A DNA stretch of 64,000 nt from Neobacillus bataviensis. Lineage in GTDB: Bacteria; Bacillota; Bacilli; Bacillales_B; DSM-18226. The notes beneath the pieces were generated by a model. That model saw nothing but the letters and a program-made list of their open reading frames with translations, ran no database searches and was not told where the DNA came from. The translations under genes and the position numbers were made by a program. The stretch lies in the NCBI RefSeq assembly GCF_019969725.1, contig NZ_JAHXYW010000004.1, positions 124,001 to 188,000 on the forward strand, in the 5' to 3' direction. This document shows, piece after piece, positions 36,603 to 45,941 of the stretch (its first letter is position 1; every line of letters starts with the position of its first letter).

Positions 36603-36848
36603 GCAAAGACAGGGAAGAGTACGATGCCAGCCTGCTTCAAGAGAGGGAAATCATTAGCTGAAAGATTTCCTAAGTGGAACATCCGAACGTCGCCCAAGAG
36701 CTTCTTCTGCGAAAAGGTCATTAGACCCCAGTAGTTGAAGACGGATGAAATCCGTTATCCAGTTAAGTGCCAATCATGAATTTGATTGGAAAAAAGGTGG
36801 TACCGCGAAGCAACTCCATTCGTCCTTTTATGACGAATGGGGTTTTTT
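36603..36848 (+). promoter_or_regulatory. T-box riboswitch of valS
   Basis: This tRNA-sensing leader has the AGTA-type loop of stem I (GAAGAGTACGATG), a probable valine specifier codon GTC at 36689-36691 in CCGAACGTCGCCC, the T-box sequence AAGGTGGTACCGCG (36794-36807) that pairs with the tRNA acceptor end, and a terminator (36816-36848). Uncharged tRNA-Val would favour read-through into valS. Confidence 0.93.
36816..36848 (+). terminator. T-box regulatory terminator
   Basis: CCATTCGTC / GACGAATGG with a 7-nt loop, then GGTTTTTTT. It is the switchable attenuator of the T-box. Confidence 0.9.
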
Positions 36849-36876
36849 TATTGGAAAAAGAAGGAGGACGTTTCAA

Positions 36877-39519
36877 ATGGAAACAAAAGAATTAACGATG
36901 CCAACCAAATACGACCCGCAATCGATTGAAAAAGGTCGTTATGAATGGTGGTTACAAGGAAAGTTTTTTGAAGCATTAAATGATGAAGGCAAACAGCCAT
37001 ATACAATCGTAATCCCGCCGCCAAACGTAACAGGCAGACTGCACTTAGGCCATGCATGGGATACTACTTTACAGGATATCATTACTCGAATGAAAAGAAT
37101 GCAGGGCTATGACGTTCTTTGGCTGCCCGGTATGGACCACGCTGGAATTGCGACACAGGCCAAGGTTGAAGAAAAGCTGCGCAGCGAAGGTAAAAGCCGC
37201 TATGATTTAGGAAGGGAAAAGTTTGTAGAAGAAACGTGGAAATGGAAAGAAGAGTATGCTTCCCATATCCGCCAGCAGTGGGCAAAACTTGGTCTAGGCC
37301 TAGACTATTCACGCGAGCGTTTCACTCTTGATGAAGGCTTATCCGCGGCAGTTCGTGAGGTATTTGTAACCCTTTATAAAAAAGGACTCATTTACCGCGG
37401 CGAATATATCATTAACTGGGATCCATCCACGAAAACAGCTTTATCTGATATTGAAGTTATTTACAAAGATGTTCAAGGCGCTTTCTACCACATGAAATAT
37501 CCATTGGCAGATGGTTCTGGACATATCGAAGTTGCAACAACCCGTCCTGAAACCATGCTTGGTGATACTGCGGTTGCCGTTCATCCAGAAGACGAGCGCT
37601 ACAAGCATTTAATCGGAAAAACCGTTATCTTGCCAATCGTCGGCCGTGAAATTCCAATCGTGGGTGATGATTATGTTGATATGGAATTCGGTTCTGGGGC
37701 AGTTAAAATTACACCTGCACATGACCCGAATGACTTTGAGCTTGGCAACCGTCACAATCTTGAGCGTGTCCTGGTTATGAACGAAGACGGCTCCATGAAC
37801 GAGAAGGCTGGTAAGTATCAAGGTTTAGACCGTTTTGAATGCCGTAAGCAAATTGTGAAAGACCTTCAAGAACAAGGCGTTCTATTCAAAATTGAAGATC
37901 ACCTCCATTCTGTTGGTCACTCTGAACGGAGCGGTGCGGTTGTTGAGCCATACCTTTCAACACAATGGTTTGTTAAAATGCAGCCGCTAGCGGATGAGGC
38001 GATTGCTCTTCAAAGCAAAGAAAACAAAGTAAATTTCGTTCCGGATCGTTTTGAAAAAACATACCTGCACTGGATGGAAAATATCCGTGACTGGTGTATT
38101 TCAAGACAGCTTTGGTGGGGACACCGGATCCCAGCTTGGTATCACAAAGAGACTGGTGAGGTATATGTAGGACATGAAGCACCTGCAGACAGTGAAAATT
38201 GGGAACAGGACAAAGACGTTTTAGATACTTGGTTCAGTTCAGCATTATGGCCATTTTCAACAATGGGCTGGCCTGATACGGAAGCCGCTGATTTCAAGCG
38301 TTTCTTCCCAACAGACGTTTTAGTAACCGGTTATGATATTATTTTCTTCTGGGTATCACGGATGATTTTCCAAAGCATCGAATTTACTGGCGAGCGTCCA
38401 TTTAAAGATGTACTCATCCACGGTCTCGTTCGTGATGAGCAAGGCCGGAAAATGAGTAAATCACTTGGAAACGGCGTTGACCCAATGGATGTAATCGATA
38501 AGTACGGGGCAGATTCCTTACGTTATTTCTTATCAACTGGAACATCTCCAGGTCAGGATTTACGTTATAGCACTGAAAAGGTTGAAGCAACTTGGAATTT
38601 TGCCAATAAAATTTGGAATGCCTCCCGCTTTGCGTTAATGAATATGGACGGCATGACTTACGAGGAAATTGATTTCAGCGGTGAAAAATCAGTTGCTGAT
38701 AAGTGGATTTTAACTCGCTTAAATGAAACGATTGAACATGTAACAAGACTATCAGAGCGCTATGAATTCGGTGAAGTGGGCCGTGCTCTTTACAACTTTA
38801 TCTGGGATGACTTCTGTGATTGGTATATCGAAATGGCGAAGCTTCCACTGTATGGTGAAGATGAAGCGGCGAAGAAAACGACTCGTTCGATTCTTGCCTA
38901 TGTATTAGACAATACGATGCGTTTATTACATCCCTTCATGCCGTTTATCACCGAAGAAATTTGGCAAAACCTTCCACACGCTGGTGAATCGATTACAACA
39001 GCAAAATGGCCTGAGGTGAAGCCCGAGCTTTCTGATGACGAAGCAGCCGGAGAAATGAAGCTGTTAATGGAAATGATCCGCTCAGTACGGAATATTCGTG
39101 CAGAAGTGAATACACCATTAAGCAAGAAAATTAAAATGCTTGTTAAAGCAAAAGATGAAAAGATTTTAAAATCCATCGAAAAGAACCGCAGCTACATTGA
39201 ACGCTTCTGTAATCCAGAAGAATTAACAATGGGCACCGAGGTTCAATCTCCGGAAAAAGCGATGACAGCGGTTATTACAGGGCTTGAAATTATCTTGCCG
39301 CTTGAAGGCTTAATTAATATCGATGAAGAAATTGCTCGTCTACAAAAAGAATACGAAAGACTAAACAAAGAAGTAGAACGAGTTCAGAAGAAATTAAGTA
39401 ATGAAGGCTTTATCAAAAAAGCTCCTGAAAGTGTAATAGTTGAAGAACGTGCTAAGGAAAATGATTATCTTGAAAAGAGAAGCATTGTCGAGGCGCGTAT
39501 TAAAGAATTAAAAGGTTAA
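36877..39519 (+). CDS. valS: Valyl-tRNA synthetase
   Basis: This class I synthetase (880 residues) charges tRNA-Val. The HIGH motif is HLGH in [14 protein letters not shown], and the KMSKS motif is intact in [11 protein letters not shown]. An editing domain ([12 protein letters not shown] to [13 protein letters not shown]) lies between them, and a C-terminal coiled coil ([20 protein letters not shown]) is present. The ATG at 36877 lies after the T-box terminator with AAGGAGG upstream; the longer open frame from 36745 runs through the leader and is not real. Confidence 0.98.
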   Translation: METKELTMPTKYDPQSIEKGRYEWWLQGKFFEALNDEGKQPYTIVIPPPNVTGRLHLGHAWDTTLQDIITRMKRMQGYDVLWLPGMDHAGIATQAKVEEKLRSEGKSRYDLGREKFVEETWKWKEEYASHIRQQWAKLGLGLDYSRERFTLDEGLSAAVREVFVTLYKKGLIYRGEYIINWDPSTKTALSDIEVIYKDVQGAFYHMKYPLADGSGHIEVATTRPETMLGDTAVAVHPEDERYKHLIGKTVILPIVGREIPIVGDDYVDMEFGSGAVKITPAHDPNDFELGNRHNLERVLVMNEDGSMNEKAGKYQGLDRFECRKQIVKDLQEQGVLFKIEDHLHSVGHSERSGAVVEPYLSTQWFVKMQPLADEAIALQSKENKVNFVPDRFEKTYLHWMENIRDWCISRQLWWGHRIPAWYHKETGEVYVGHEAPADSENWEQDKDVLDTWFSSALWPFSTMGWPDTEAADFKRFFPTDVLVTGYDIIFFWVSRMIFQSIEFTGERPFKDVLIHGLVRDEQGRKMSKSLGNGVDPMDVIDKYGADSLRYFLSTGTSPGQDLRYSTEKVEATWNFANKIWNASRFALMNMDGMTYEEIDFSGEKSVADKWILTRLNETIEHVTRLSERYEFGEVGRALYNFIWDDFCDWYIEMAKLPLYGEDEAAKKTTRSILAYVLDNTMRLLHPFMPFITEEIWQNLPHAGESITTAKWPEVKPELSDDEAAGEMKLLMEMIRSVRNIRAEVNTPLSKKIKMLVKAKDEKILKSIEKNRSYIERFCNPEELTMGTEVQSPEKAMTAVITGLEIILPLEGLINIDEEIARLQKEYERLNKEVERVQKKLSNEGFIKKAPESVIVEERAKENDYLEKRSIVEARIKELKG

Positions 39520-39527
39520 ACAATAAA

Positions 39528-39560
39528 GAGACGAATCCAATTTGGATTCGTCTCGCCTTT
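39528..39560 (+). terminator. Terminator after valS
   Basis: A perfect 11-bp stem GAGACGAATCC / GGATTCGTCTC with a 5-nt loop, then GCCTTTATT. Confidence 0.88.
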
Positions 39561-39591
39561 ATTACAAGACTAAATAGATGGAGTGTCAAGA

Positions 39592-40923
39592 ATGTTTACT
39601 ACATATCAAGAAGCATTGGACTGGATTCATGGCAGGTTGAGACTTGGCATTAAACCGGGGTTAAAACGAATGGAATGGATGATGGAAAGGCTCGACCATC
39701 CTGAAAATAAAATCAAGGCTGTCCATATTGGCGGGACAAATGGAAAGGGTTCAACCGTAACCTTTTTACGGTCGATTCTAGAAGCAGCCGGTTATACTGT
39801 GGGTACATTTACTTCTCCCTATATTGAACAATTTAACGAAAGAATCAGTGTGAACGGAAAGCAGGTAAGCGATCAAGAAATCCTGGATTTATCCAATATC
39901 ATCCTTCCATTAGCAGATGAATTAGAGGAAACGGAACTGGGTGGTCCAACGGAATTTGAAGTAATCACAGCCATGTCCTTCTATTATTTTGCCAATATGA
40001 ATAAGGTTGATATTGTTCTGTTTGAAGTAGGTCTAGGGGGACGGTTTGATTCCACCAATATTATTCAACCGTTAGCTTCGATCATTACAAACATTGGGCT
40101 CGACCACACAAATATTCTCGGAAATTCTTACGAGGAAATTGCTTTTGAAAAGGCAGGAATTATTAAAGAGAAGACACCTATTTTTACAGCAGTAAAACAT
40201 CCAGGTGCATTAAAAGTGATTGAGGAGCAGGCTGAAAAGAAGGAAGCATCCATTTATCGCTTAAATCAGGAATTTTCCATAAGCTCTCATACATCGCTCA
40301 CAAAAGGCGAAGTTTTTAATTTACAAACCCAAACAAACAACTTGGACCATCTCGAAATCAGCATGATTGGCGAGCACCAAACGGAAAATGCTGCTCTAGC
40401 TGTTTGTGCGGCACAATTTTTGAATCAAGTAAGCTCATTCAACATTTCTGAGCAAGCTATCAGGAGCGGATTAAAATCGGCCTACTGGCCGGGAAGATTT
40501 GAAATCCTTTCGGAAAATCCACTGGTGATTATCGATGGAGCCCATAATGATGAAGGAATTACGGCATTAGTTCATGAATTATCTTCTAGATATGCAGATC
40601 GAGATATCCATATTATTTTTGCCGCGTTAAAGGATAAGAAGCTCGATAAAATGATCGCCAAGCTCGATTCCATCGCGAATCAAATTTCCTTTGTCAGCTT
40701 TGATTTCCCGCGAGCCGCCGATGCGAAGGATTTGCTGAACATCTCCCAATCACAAAACAAAGTGGCTGTTGACAACTGGAAATCTTATATAGTAGAAGAG
40801 ATGCAAAATCTTCAAGAAAATAGCTTGATGGTCGTGACTGGGTCTCTTTATTTTATTTCAGAAGCAAAACCATTTATATGTAAAAATTTGAAAAATTTGA
40901 AAAATTTGACGATTTCGTTATGA
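39592..40923 (+). CDS. folC: Folylpolyglutamate/dihydrofolate synthase
   Basis: This Mur-ligase-family enzyme adds glutamate to folates. The ATP loop GGTNGKGSTV is near residue 48, TSPYIEQFNERI near 75, the GLGGRFDSTN motif near 150 and DGAHNDEG near 315. The ATG at 39592 has GGAG eight bases upstream (443 residues); the GTG at 39583 is less likely. The C terminus carries three perfect copies of a 9-bp repeat (40882-40908) coding KNL-KNL-KNL, an unusual, slippage-prone tail. Confidence 0.96.
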   Translation: MFTTYQEALDWIHGRLRLGIKPGLKRMEWMMERLDHPENKIKAVHIGGTNGKGSTVTFLRSILEAAGYTVGTFTSPYIEQFNERISVNGKQVSDQEILDLSNIILPLADELEETELGGPTEFEVITAMSFYYFANMNKVDIVLFEVGLGGRFDSTNIIQPLASIITNIGLDHTNILGNSYEEIAFEKAGIIKEKTPIFTAVKHPGALKVIEEQAEKKEASIYRLNQEFSISSHTSLTKGEVFNLQTQTNNLDHLEISMIGEHQTENAALAVCAAQFLNQVSSFNISEQAIRSGLKSAYWPGRFEILSENPLVIIDGAHNDEGITALVHELSSRYADRDIHIIFAALKDKKLDKMIAKLDSIANQISFVSFDFPRAADAKDLLNISQSQNKVAVDNWKSYIVEEMQNLQENSLMVVTGSLYFISEAKPFICKNLKNLKNLTISL

Positions 40924-40994
40924 CAAGCCTCCTATAATTTGTTAAAATTAATTTATCTTGAATTAATAATATTCACATGGGGAGGGGGAGAAAG

Positions 40995-42710
40995 ATGCAA
41001 GTAAACCCGCAAATGAAAAGGGTCATTTTTATCGTTTGGCTCTTATTAGTTCCGACAGGACTGTGGTATACGTATGAATCCTATCCTCCTCATCTATCTG
41101 GTCATTGGGTAGATTTATTAGCTTTTTTACTATTAACATCTGTTGTGGCCTCAATGCCTATTGTCATTAACGAGATGTTTATTTTCTTAATCCAATGGGT
41201 GGCACTGGCTACCTTTTTAAGGTATGGCTTATTTGTGGAAATGGTCTTTGCGCAAGTAGCCGTCATTGTTTTACTATTAAAGCTCAAGATTCTCCGCAAA
41301 GGTCAATTATTTCGCTTACCCCTTAATTTGATCATGTTTTTTCTTGTTTCCTATTATAGCGGTATCATTTATTATGCCCTAGGAGGTCAGACAGGCCCTA
41401 TTCTAGCTGAGGATACCCACTCATTATGGCTGGGGATTTTGTATGCGCTATTAAATTATCTGATTAATCAAATAATTATTTCGTTTAATCTTTACTTTAT
41501 CTATAAAAGCAAAGAGCCTTATTTTGGGAAGGATTTCTTTGTTGAGACGATTACAACATTCATTACATTCCCAATCGGTTTTGTTTTGTATATCCTCTAT
41601 AACCAGGTTGGGTTATTTGCATTGTTATTTGTGGGGGTACCATTTGTCAGCTTATCAATCATTTTTAATCTCTATTATTCAAGTGAAAAAATAAATGAGT
41701 ACTTACAAAAGGCAGCAGAAATTGGTCATCAAATGGCCGAACGTCTGCAGATGAATGATGTTATTGACCTATTTATTCAAAAGCTCGGAGAAATGCTCCC
41801 GGTCGACTATGCCTACATTTTGGAAGCAAAAGAAGATGAATTAATATTAATTCGTCGGATGGAAGCTGGGAAAGAATTGTCCAATGATTTGCCAGCATTG
41901 AAAAAAAATGAAGGGATCAGCGGCAGAAGCTGGGCAAAACAAAAGGCCTATCTTTATTCGGCAAGATTTGAATGGCAAGGAATATCAACTGGTTATATTC
42001 CCGGAGATGCAGAAAGTATATTATGTGTTCCCATTATCAGAAATAGAAGGGTGATAGGGGTTTTACTGTTAGCATCAAGGCGGAGACGTGCCTATGAAAA
42101 ATTTCAACTTATGATCATTGATATCCTTTGTTCCTATTTTTCTGTTGCAATGGAAAATGCCAAGCACTATGAGTTGACGAAAATGCAAAGTGAGCGCTGT
42201 TCCTTAACGAAATTATACAATTATCGTTATTTTGAAAACCTGTTGAATGAAGAATTTGAAAAAATGACCCGATTTGCGCGTAAGGCGTTATCGTTAATTA
42301 TTCTTGATATCGACCATTTTAAACAGGTAAATGATACATATGGACATCAAAGTGGAAATGAAATCCTGCGTGAGCTTGCTAGTAGAATTAGTGAATTGGT
42401 AGGAGGTAGCGGGACAGTTGCTCGTTATGGTGGAGAAGAATTTGTAGTCTTATTGCCAGATTCCACAAAAATCGAAGCCTATCAAATGGCCGAGCATATT
42501 AGGCAATCGATAGCGAACAGGCCTTTTATCCTTCGGCAGTCTTTAGATTACAATCAACAGCAAGTAATGATAACTGCTTCTATTGGTGTTGCAACCGCTC
42601 CTGAAGATGCTGAAGATCCATTAGCATTGATTCGACATGCTGACAGAGCATTATATGTGGGAGCGAAGAGAGCTGGTAGGAATCGGGTGGCAGAGTATTC
42701 TTCGTGTTAA
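40995..42710 (+). CDS. Membrane GAF-GGDEF diguanylate cyclase
   Basis: This 571-residue protein probably makes c-di-GMP from two GTP. The N-terminal 220 residues form about seven or eight hydrophobic helices. A GAF-like sensor domain follows (about 250-390: VIDLFIQKLGEMLP to VPIIRNRRVIGVLLL), then a GGDEF domain with an intact active site RYGGEEF (479-483) and DIDHFKQVNDTYGH. The RxxD inhibitory site five residues before GGEEF is absent, so product inhibition may be weak. The ATG at 40995 has GGAGGGGG upstream. It lies between folC and the pilus genes and ends at a terminator shared with the minor pilin operon. Confidence 0.92.
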   Translation: MQVNPQMKRVIFIVWLLLVPTGLWYTYESYPPHLSGHWVDLLAFLLLTSVVASMPIVINEMFIFLIQWVALATFLRYGLFVEMVFAQVAVIVLLLKLKILRKGQLFRLPLNLIMFFLVSYYSGIIYYALGGQTGPILAEDTHSLWLGILYALLNYLINQIIISFNLYFIYKSKEPYFGKDFFVETITTFITFPIGFVLYILYNQVGLFALLFVGVPFVSLSIIFNLYYSSEKINEYLQKAAEIGHQMAERLQMNDVIDLFIQKLGEMLPVDYAYILEAKEDELILIRRMEAGKELSNDLPALKKNEGISGRSWAKQKAYLYSARFEWQGISTGYIPGDAESILCVPIIRNRRVIGVLLLASRRRRAYEKFQLMIIDILCSYFSVAMENAKHYELTKMQSERCSLTKLYNYRYFENLLNEEFEKMTRFARKALSLIILDIDHFKQVNDTYGHQSGNEILRELASRISELVGGSGTVARYGGEEFVVLLPDSTKIEAYQMAEHIRQSIANRPFILRQSLDYNQQQVMITASIGVATAPEDAEDPLALIRHADRALYVGAKRAGRNRVAEYSSC

Positions 42711-42748
42711 AAAAGAGGTGTGACCAACTTGGGTCACACCTCTTTTTT
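42710..42748. terminator. Bidirectional terminator between the GGDEF gene and minor pilin operon
   Basis: A perfect stem of about 16 bp (AAAAAGAGGTGTGACC / GGTCACACCTCTTTTT) with a 6-nt loop has A and T runs serving both strands. Confidence 0.96.
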
Positions 42749-42754
42749 TGTAGG

Positions 42755-43948
42755 TTAATTAGTATAATCCACATTATTGATGAGGGTATTAACGTTATCT
42801 CCCCATTTGATTTTGAAATCAACCGGTACTTCCATTCCACACTCTTTGAGAAACGTGTCACTAGTAACTGTATAATTAGTTCTCTTCACTCCACTTTCCC
42901 AAACTGTTCCTAGAACATATAACTTGCTGTTCGAATCAACAGATATACTTTTAGCGGATAAATCTCCTTTTACACACATTTTTGAAGAGGTGAGAATATT
43001 TAAATTATTATCAACCGTTGCTGCCTTATCAGTTGATGGTACACCAGTTCCGCCTACAAATACAAATGAATTATCTGCAAGCTCTAAATTTTGATTCACG
43101 TATAAGGATTTATTAACAAGTATTTTTGATGATCCGCTTATTTTTACATTTTGCATAAAGGATGCACTATCTTTTGTTTCAATTATAATATTGGCTGCAC
43201 TATTCATGTTCTTGCCAATGTTGATTTGACCATCGGCATGAATTTTGACATTGGTTATATTATTTTCATTACCAATTCCATCGAGAGTTAATGATCCAGT
43301 GGTAAAAATGGTTTGGTTATCCTTAATATTGTTATTTCCATCAAAACTTCCATTTCCATTTATATAAACATTCGTACAATCTAACGTATTACATCCGGAT
43401 GGGGGTAGTGAAACATTCGTATAAGTCGGAAGAGCATTTTCTGTAATGTTTTCTTCCGCTGCTTGATTAACAATGGAATCAAAGTCTATACTCATTTGCG
43501 CATAAAGAGTAGATTCCTTCATGTTATCTGTGCCAACTACATTAAAACTAATTTTTACTTTATTTGAACTTGTGTTAGGATCAGGGATAACCACATAATT
43601 CTTCATAGAATAAGGAACATTAGCAGGTGTAGCGATTGTTGTCTTTTGCAGCTCATCTGCCATTTTGACGGCTGCTTCCCTTTTAAAGTTAGTTCTAAGC
43701 GCCGGGTTTGCTCTAATATAGTCACTTACATACTGCTGTTTCGATTCAAAAGTTCTTTGAATTTCAACTTGATAATAGGAAATTCCCATTTCTGCTGCAG
43801 CAACAGATCGAGACTTTTTCTCTACTACTTGATTTTGCTTGGTACTGCTGAAGGCTTGACCCATGAAGGAAAGAGAAATAATCATAAACACAACTATTAC
43901 GATTAATACCGTTACAAGTGCATAGCCATTTTCATTCTTTGAAATCAT
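42755..43948 (-). CDS. PilX/GspK-like pilin-domain protein with beta-helix-like passenger
   Basis: This 397-residue protein has a type III prepilin signal: MISKNENG then YALVTVLIVIVVFMIISLSF. Glutamate 5 of the mature protein is missing, as in PilX/GspK-type minor pilins. After an assembly region, residues about 200-350 consist of short repeated strands rich in Asn, Ile and Gly (GSLTLDGIGNENN, VKIHADGQINIGKN, VKISGSSKILVNKS, LYVNQNLELADNS), suggesting a beta-helix. Four cysteines are present. It is the last gene of a three-gene minus-strand operon and may form a pilus tip. Confidence 0.8.
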   Translation of the reverse strand: MISKNENGYALVTVLIVIVVFMIISLSFMGQAFSSTKQNQVVEKKSRSVAAAEMGISYYQVEIQRTFESKQQYVSDYIRANPALRTNFKREAAVKMADELQKTTIATPANVPYSMKNYVVIPDPNTSSNKVKISFNVVGTDNMKESTLYAQMSIDFDSIVNQAAEENITENALPTYTNVSLPPSGCNTLDCTNVYINGNGSFDGNNNIKDNQTIFTTGSLTLDGIGNENNITNVKIHADGQINIGKNMNSAANIIIETKDSASFMQNVKISGSSKILVNKSLYVNQNLELADNSFVFVGGTGVPSTDKAATVDNNLNILTSSKMCVKGDLSAKSISVDSNSKLYVLGTVWESGVKRTNYTVTSDTFLKECGMEVPVDFKIKWGDNVNTLINNVDYTN

Positions 43949-44409
43949 TGATAATCAACACCCTTCACTCGGTAGAGAAATGTATTAATGGTGATACTAT
44001 TTGCTGAATTATTTTTATCACTCACACTAATTTTTAAAGAAATATCATTTGCGTTTTTATTGGGTTCAATGGTTTTAGGGCCTGAACCAGTTACATTATT
44101 AATCTCTAGTATTTTAAAACAAATACTCGGGTGATTGAACTCTTGTACCTGCGAAGAAGTAGTTAAATCTGTAACCTTTATTGAACAATTTTCACTTTTG
44201 ATCTCATATTTGATAAGTTTCTGATGAACTCTTTTTAAATTAGTTACTAATATATTGGATTCTTGCAGCATAAAATTCTTCGAAATCGCTTTTTCCGAAA
44301 AATTAAATCCTTGAAAGAAAACACTCCAAATAATAACAGCGACCATAGAGAATATTGCTAATGTAGCTAACACCTCAACTAGTGTTAATCCACTTTCATC
44401 ACGCTTCAA
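43945..44409 (-). CDS. Minor pilin, PilW/GspJ-like
   Basis: This 154-residue prepilin has a seven-residue leader (MKRDESG) before LTLVEVLATLAIFSMVAVIIW, so the cleavage glycine and Glu5 are intact. The globular part is unremarkable and contains two cysteines. It overlaps the downstream PilX-like gene by 4 bp and follows the upstream minor pilin by 11 bp. It would be processed by the prepilin peptidase encoded at 51.8 kb. Confidence 0.85.
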   Translation of the reverse strand: MKRDESGLTLVEVLATLAIFSMVAVIIWSVFFQGFNFSEKAISKNFMLQESNILVTNLKRVHQKLIKYEIKSENCSIKVTDLTTSSQVQEFNHPSICFKILEINNVTGSGPKTIEPNKNANDISLKISVSDKNNSANSITINTFLYRVKGVDYQ

Positions 44410-44420
44410 TCATTTCACTC

Positions 44421-44876
44421 CTATCTTTTAACATATCCAAACGTTTCACTAACGACATTGTTATTTTTTTTATTTAACATCTGGACAACAATATAATTTA
44501 CACTTGATAATCTTGAACTCGTTTCAGGAGATTTTTTAATTTTTATTTTAACGTTGTAAATATCTTTAGTTGCATCAAAATAATAATAGGTTGAGTCATA
44601 GGTAAAGGCATTGTATGCGACCTTTGGATCTGTAGAGGTAAAGCCGGTGACACGGTCTGATTTAACAAGGAACCATTTCACATCACTTGATTCCTGCCAG
44701 TTAATCAGGACTTCTTTCGCAACATTAATGGCTTGAGTCTTATCTTGATTTTGCTTATTCACAAATCCCATTTGTGGGAAAAAACTCATAGTTGTTAATA
44801 GGACCATTGCTAAAATAACAATTGAAACAAGAACCTCTATTAATGTTAATCCTTTTTCATTTTTCTTAAAATCCAT
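44421..44876 (-). CDS. Minor pilin, PilV/GspI-like
   Basis: This 151-residue prepilin starts MDFKKNEKG before LTLIEVLVSIVILAMVLL, giving an intact cleavage site and Glu5. The ATG at 44876 has AAGGGA ten bases upstream on the minus strand; an in-frame TTG at 44885 is too close to that site. It is first in the minor pilin operon, divergent from the unknown membrane protein gene at 45142. The 266-bp intergenic region is AT-rich, with a TATAAT on the minus strand near 45010, but no clear -35. Confidence 0.85.
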   Translation of the reverse strand: MDFKKNEKGLTLIEVLVSIVILAMVLLTTMSFFPQMGFVNKQNQDKTQAINVAKEVLINWQESSDVKWFLVKSDRVTGFTSTDPKVAYNAFTYDSTYYYFDATKDIYNVKIKIKKSPETSSRLSSVNYIVVQMLNKKNNNVVSETFGYVKR

Positions 44877-45141
44877 TTTAATCAAATCCCTTCAGGGAGA
44901 AATTGTTCAATTCATAGTTTAATAGAATCATTTTAACGAATTTATAAGATAAAATTTAACAAATGTCAGTAATTAATACCTATAAAAGTTTTCCGTCTTT
45001 TAAACTACATGAAAATATTATACAATATTTAGTAGGCGATTTTTGTCTAATTTTTGCATAAAATAATTAAATCTAGGATAATTTCAAAAAAATTGTAGTT
45101 TAATAGTATAAAAGTAAGGCGACTAGAAAGGAAGAAAAGGG

Positions 45142-45918
45142 ATGGGAATGATTGTTTGGGCCTTTGGAGCCATGTTGGTTTTGATGTTAATTATAGCTTT
45201 TTTACCTATTGGTTTCACGTTAAGAGGGAAGATTTATTTGGTTTTAGCTAGTTTTGTATTGGCCCTTGGAGGTCTTGGAGCAGTTACTTCTTTCCCGTTA
45301 TGGCAGTCGGCATTAATGATTTTTTTATTAGTCTTAATTACGGCTTATATCATGAACAGCCGTCTTGCTGCCGTTTTTTATAGTCAAGAAATAGATTCTA
45401 TTGAAGATGATTACGAAGACGAAAGTCCTAAATCATTTGACATGGTTAAACAACCAGAAAATTCTACAGATTTAGACATGATTGATTTAGGTGAAATCAA
45501 TATCACTGCCCCTTCAACTGAAAAACTTGAAAATATCTATGAAGACTCTCTTGAATTACAACCTCAAATGTTAGAAGAAAATGATGAATTAGCGGATATA
45601 GGTGTTGAAGAAATTTCGTTTATGGATGAGCGCCCTGAAATTCAATTAGTTGAAACTAATGAAGATATTGAACCGGAAGATGGATATTTAGCGGATATTG
45701 AAAGTTTATTATTCGAAGAAACAATTGAACCGACTACATCCAAAGAATACGATTTATCTGAGGAAATTAAAGAGGAAAAGTCAGAAGAAAAAAACATCCT
45801 TTTTGATGATGAAAACGACTTGGAAGAGTTATTTTTTGCAATGAAAGAAACGGCCGCTTCCATTGAAAAAGAACAAGAGGAAAGCCAACTGAAAAAAACT
45901 GACCAATTGCAAAAGTAA
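45142..45918 (+). CDS. Membrane protein with long acidic cytoplasmic tail, unknown
   Basis: This 258-residue protein has three hydrophobic segments in the first 70 residues (VWAFGAMLVLMLIIAFLPIG, IYLVLASFVLALGGLG, SALMIFLLVLITAYIM), followed by about 185 residues very rich in Glu and Asp and predicted disordered. I do not recognise a family. It is first of the plus-strand pilus operon, 23 bp before the VanW-like gene, which suggests a role in pilus assembly or regulation. AAAGGAAG lies upstream of ATG 45142; ATG 45148 is also possible. Confidence 0.75.
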   Translation: MGMIVWAFGAMLVLMLIIAFLPIGFTLRGKIYLVLASFVLALGGLGAVTSFPLWQSALMIFLLVLITAYIMNSRLAAVFYSQEIDSIEDDYEDESPKSFDMVKQPENSTDLDMIDLGEINITAPSTEKLENIYEDSLELQPQMLEENDELADIGVEEISFMDERPEIQLVETNEDIEPEDGYLADIESLLFEETIEPTTSKEYDLSEEIKEEKSEEKNILFDDENDLEELFFAMKETAASIEKEQEESQLKKTDQLQK

Positions 45919-45941
45919 TTTGAAAGAAAGCGGGAGTATGG

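Noticed and set aside
36745..36876. N-terminal extension of ValS
   Set aside because: The extra codons translate the T-box and its terminator; the true ATG at 36877 has AAGGAGG.
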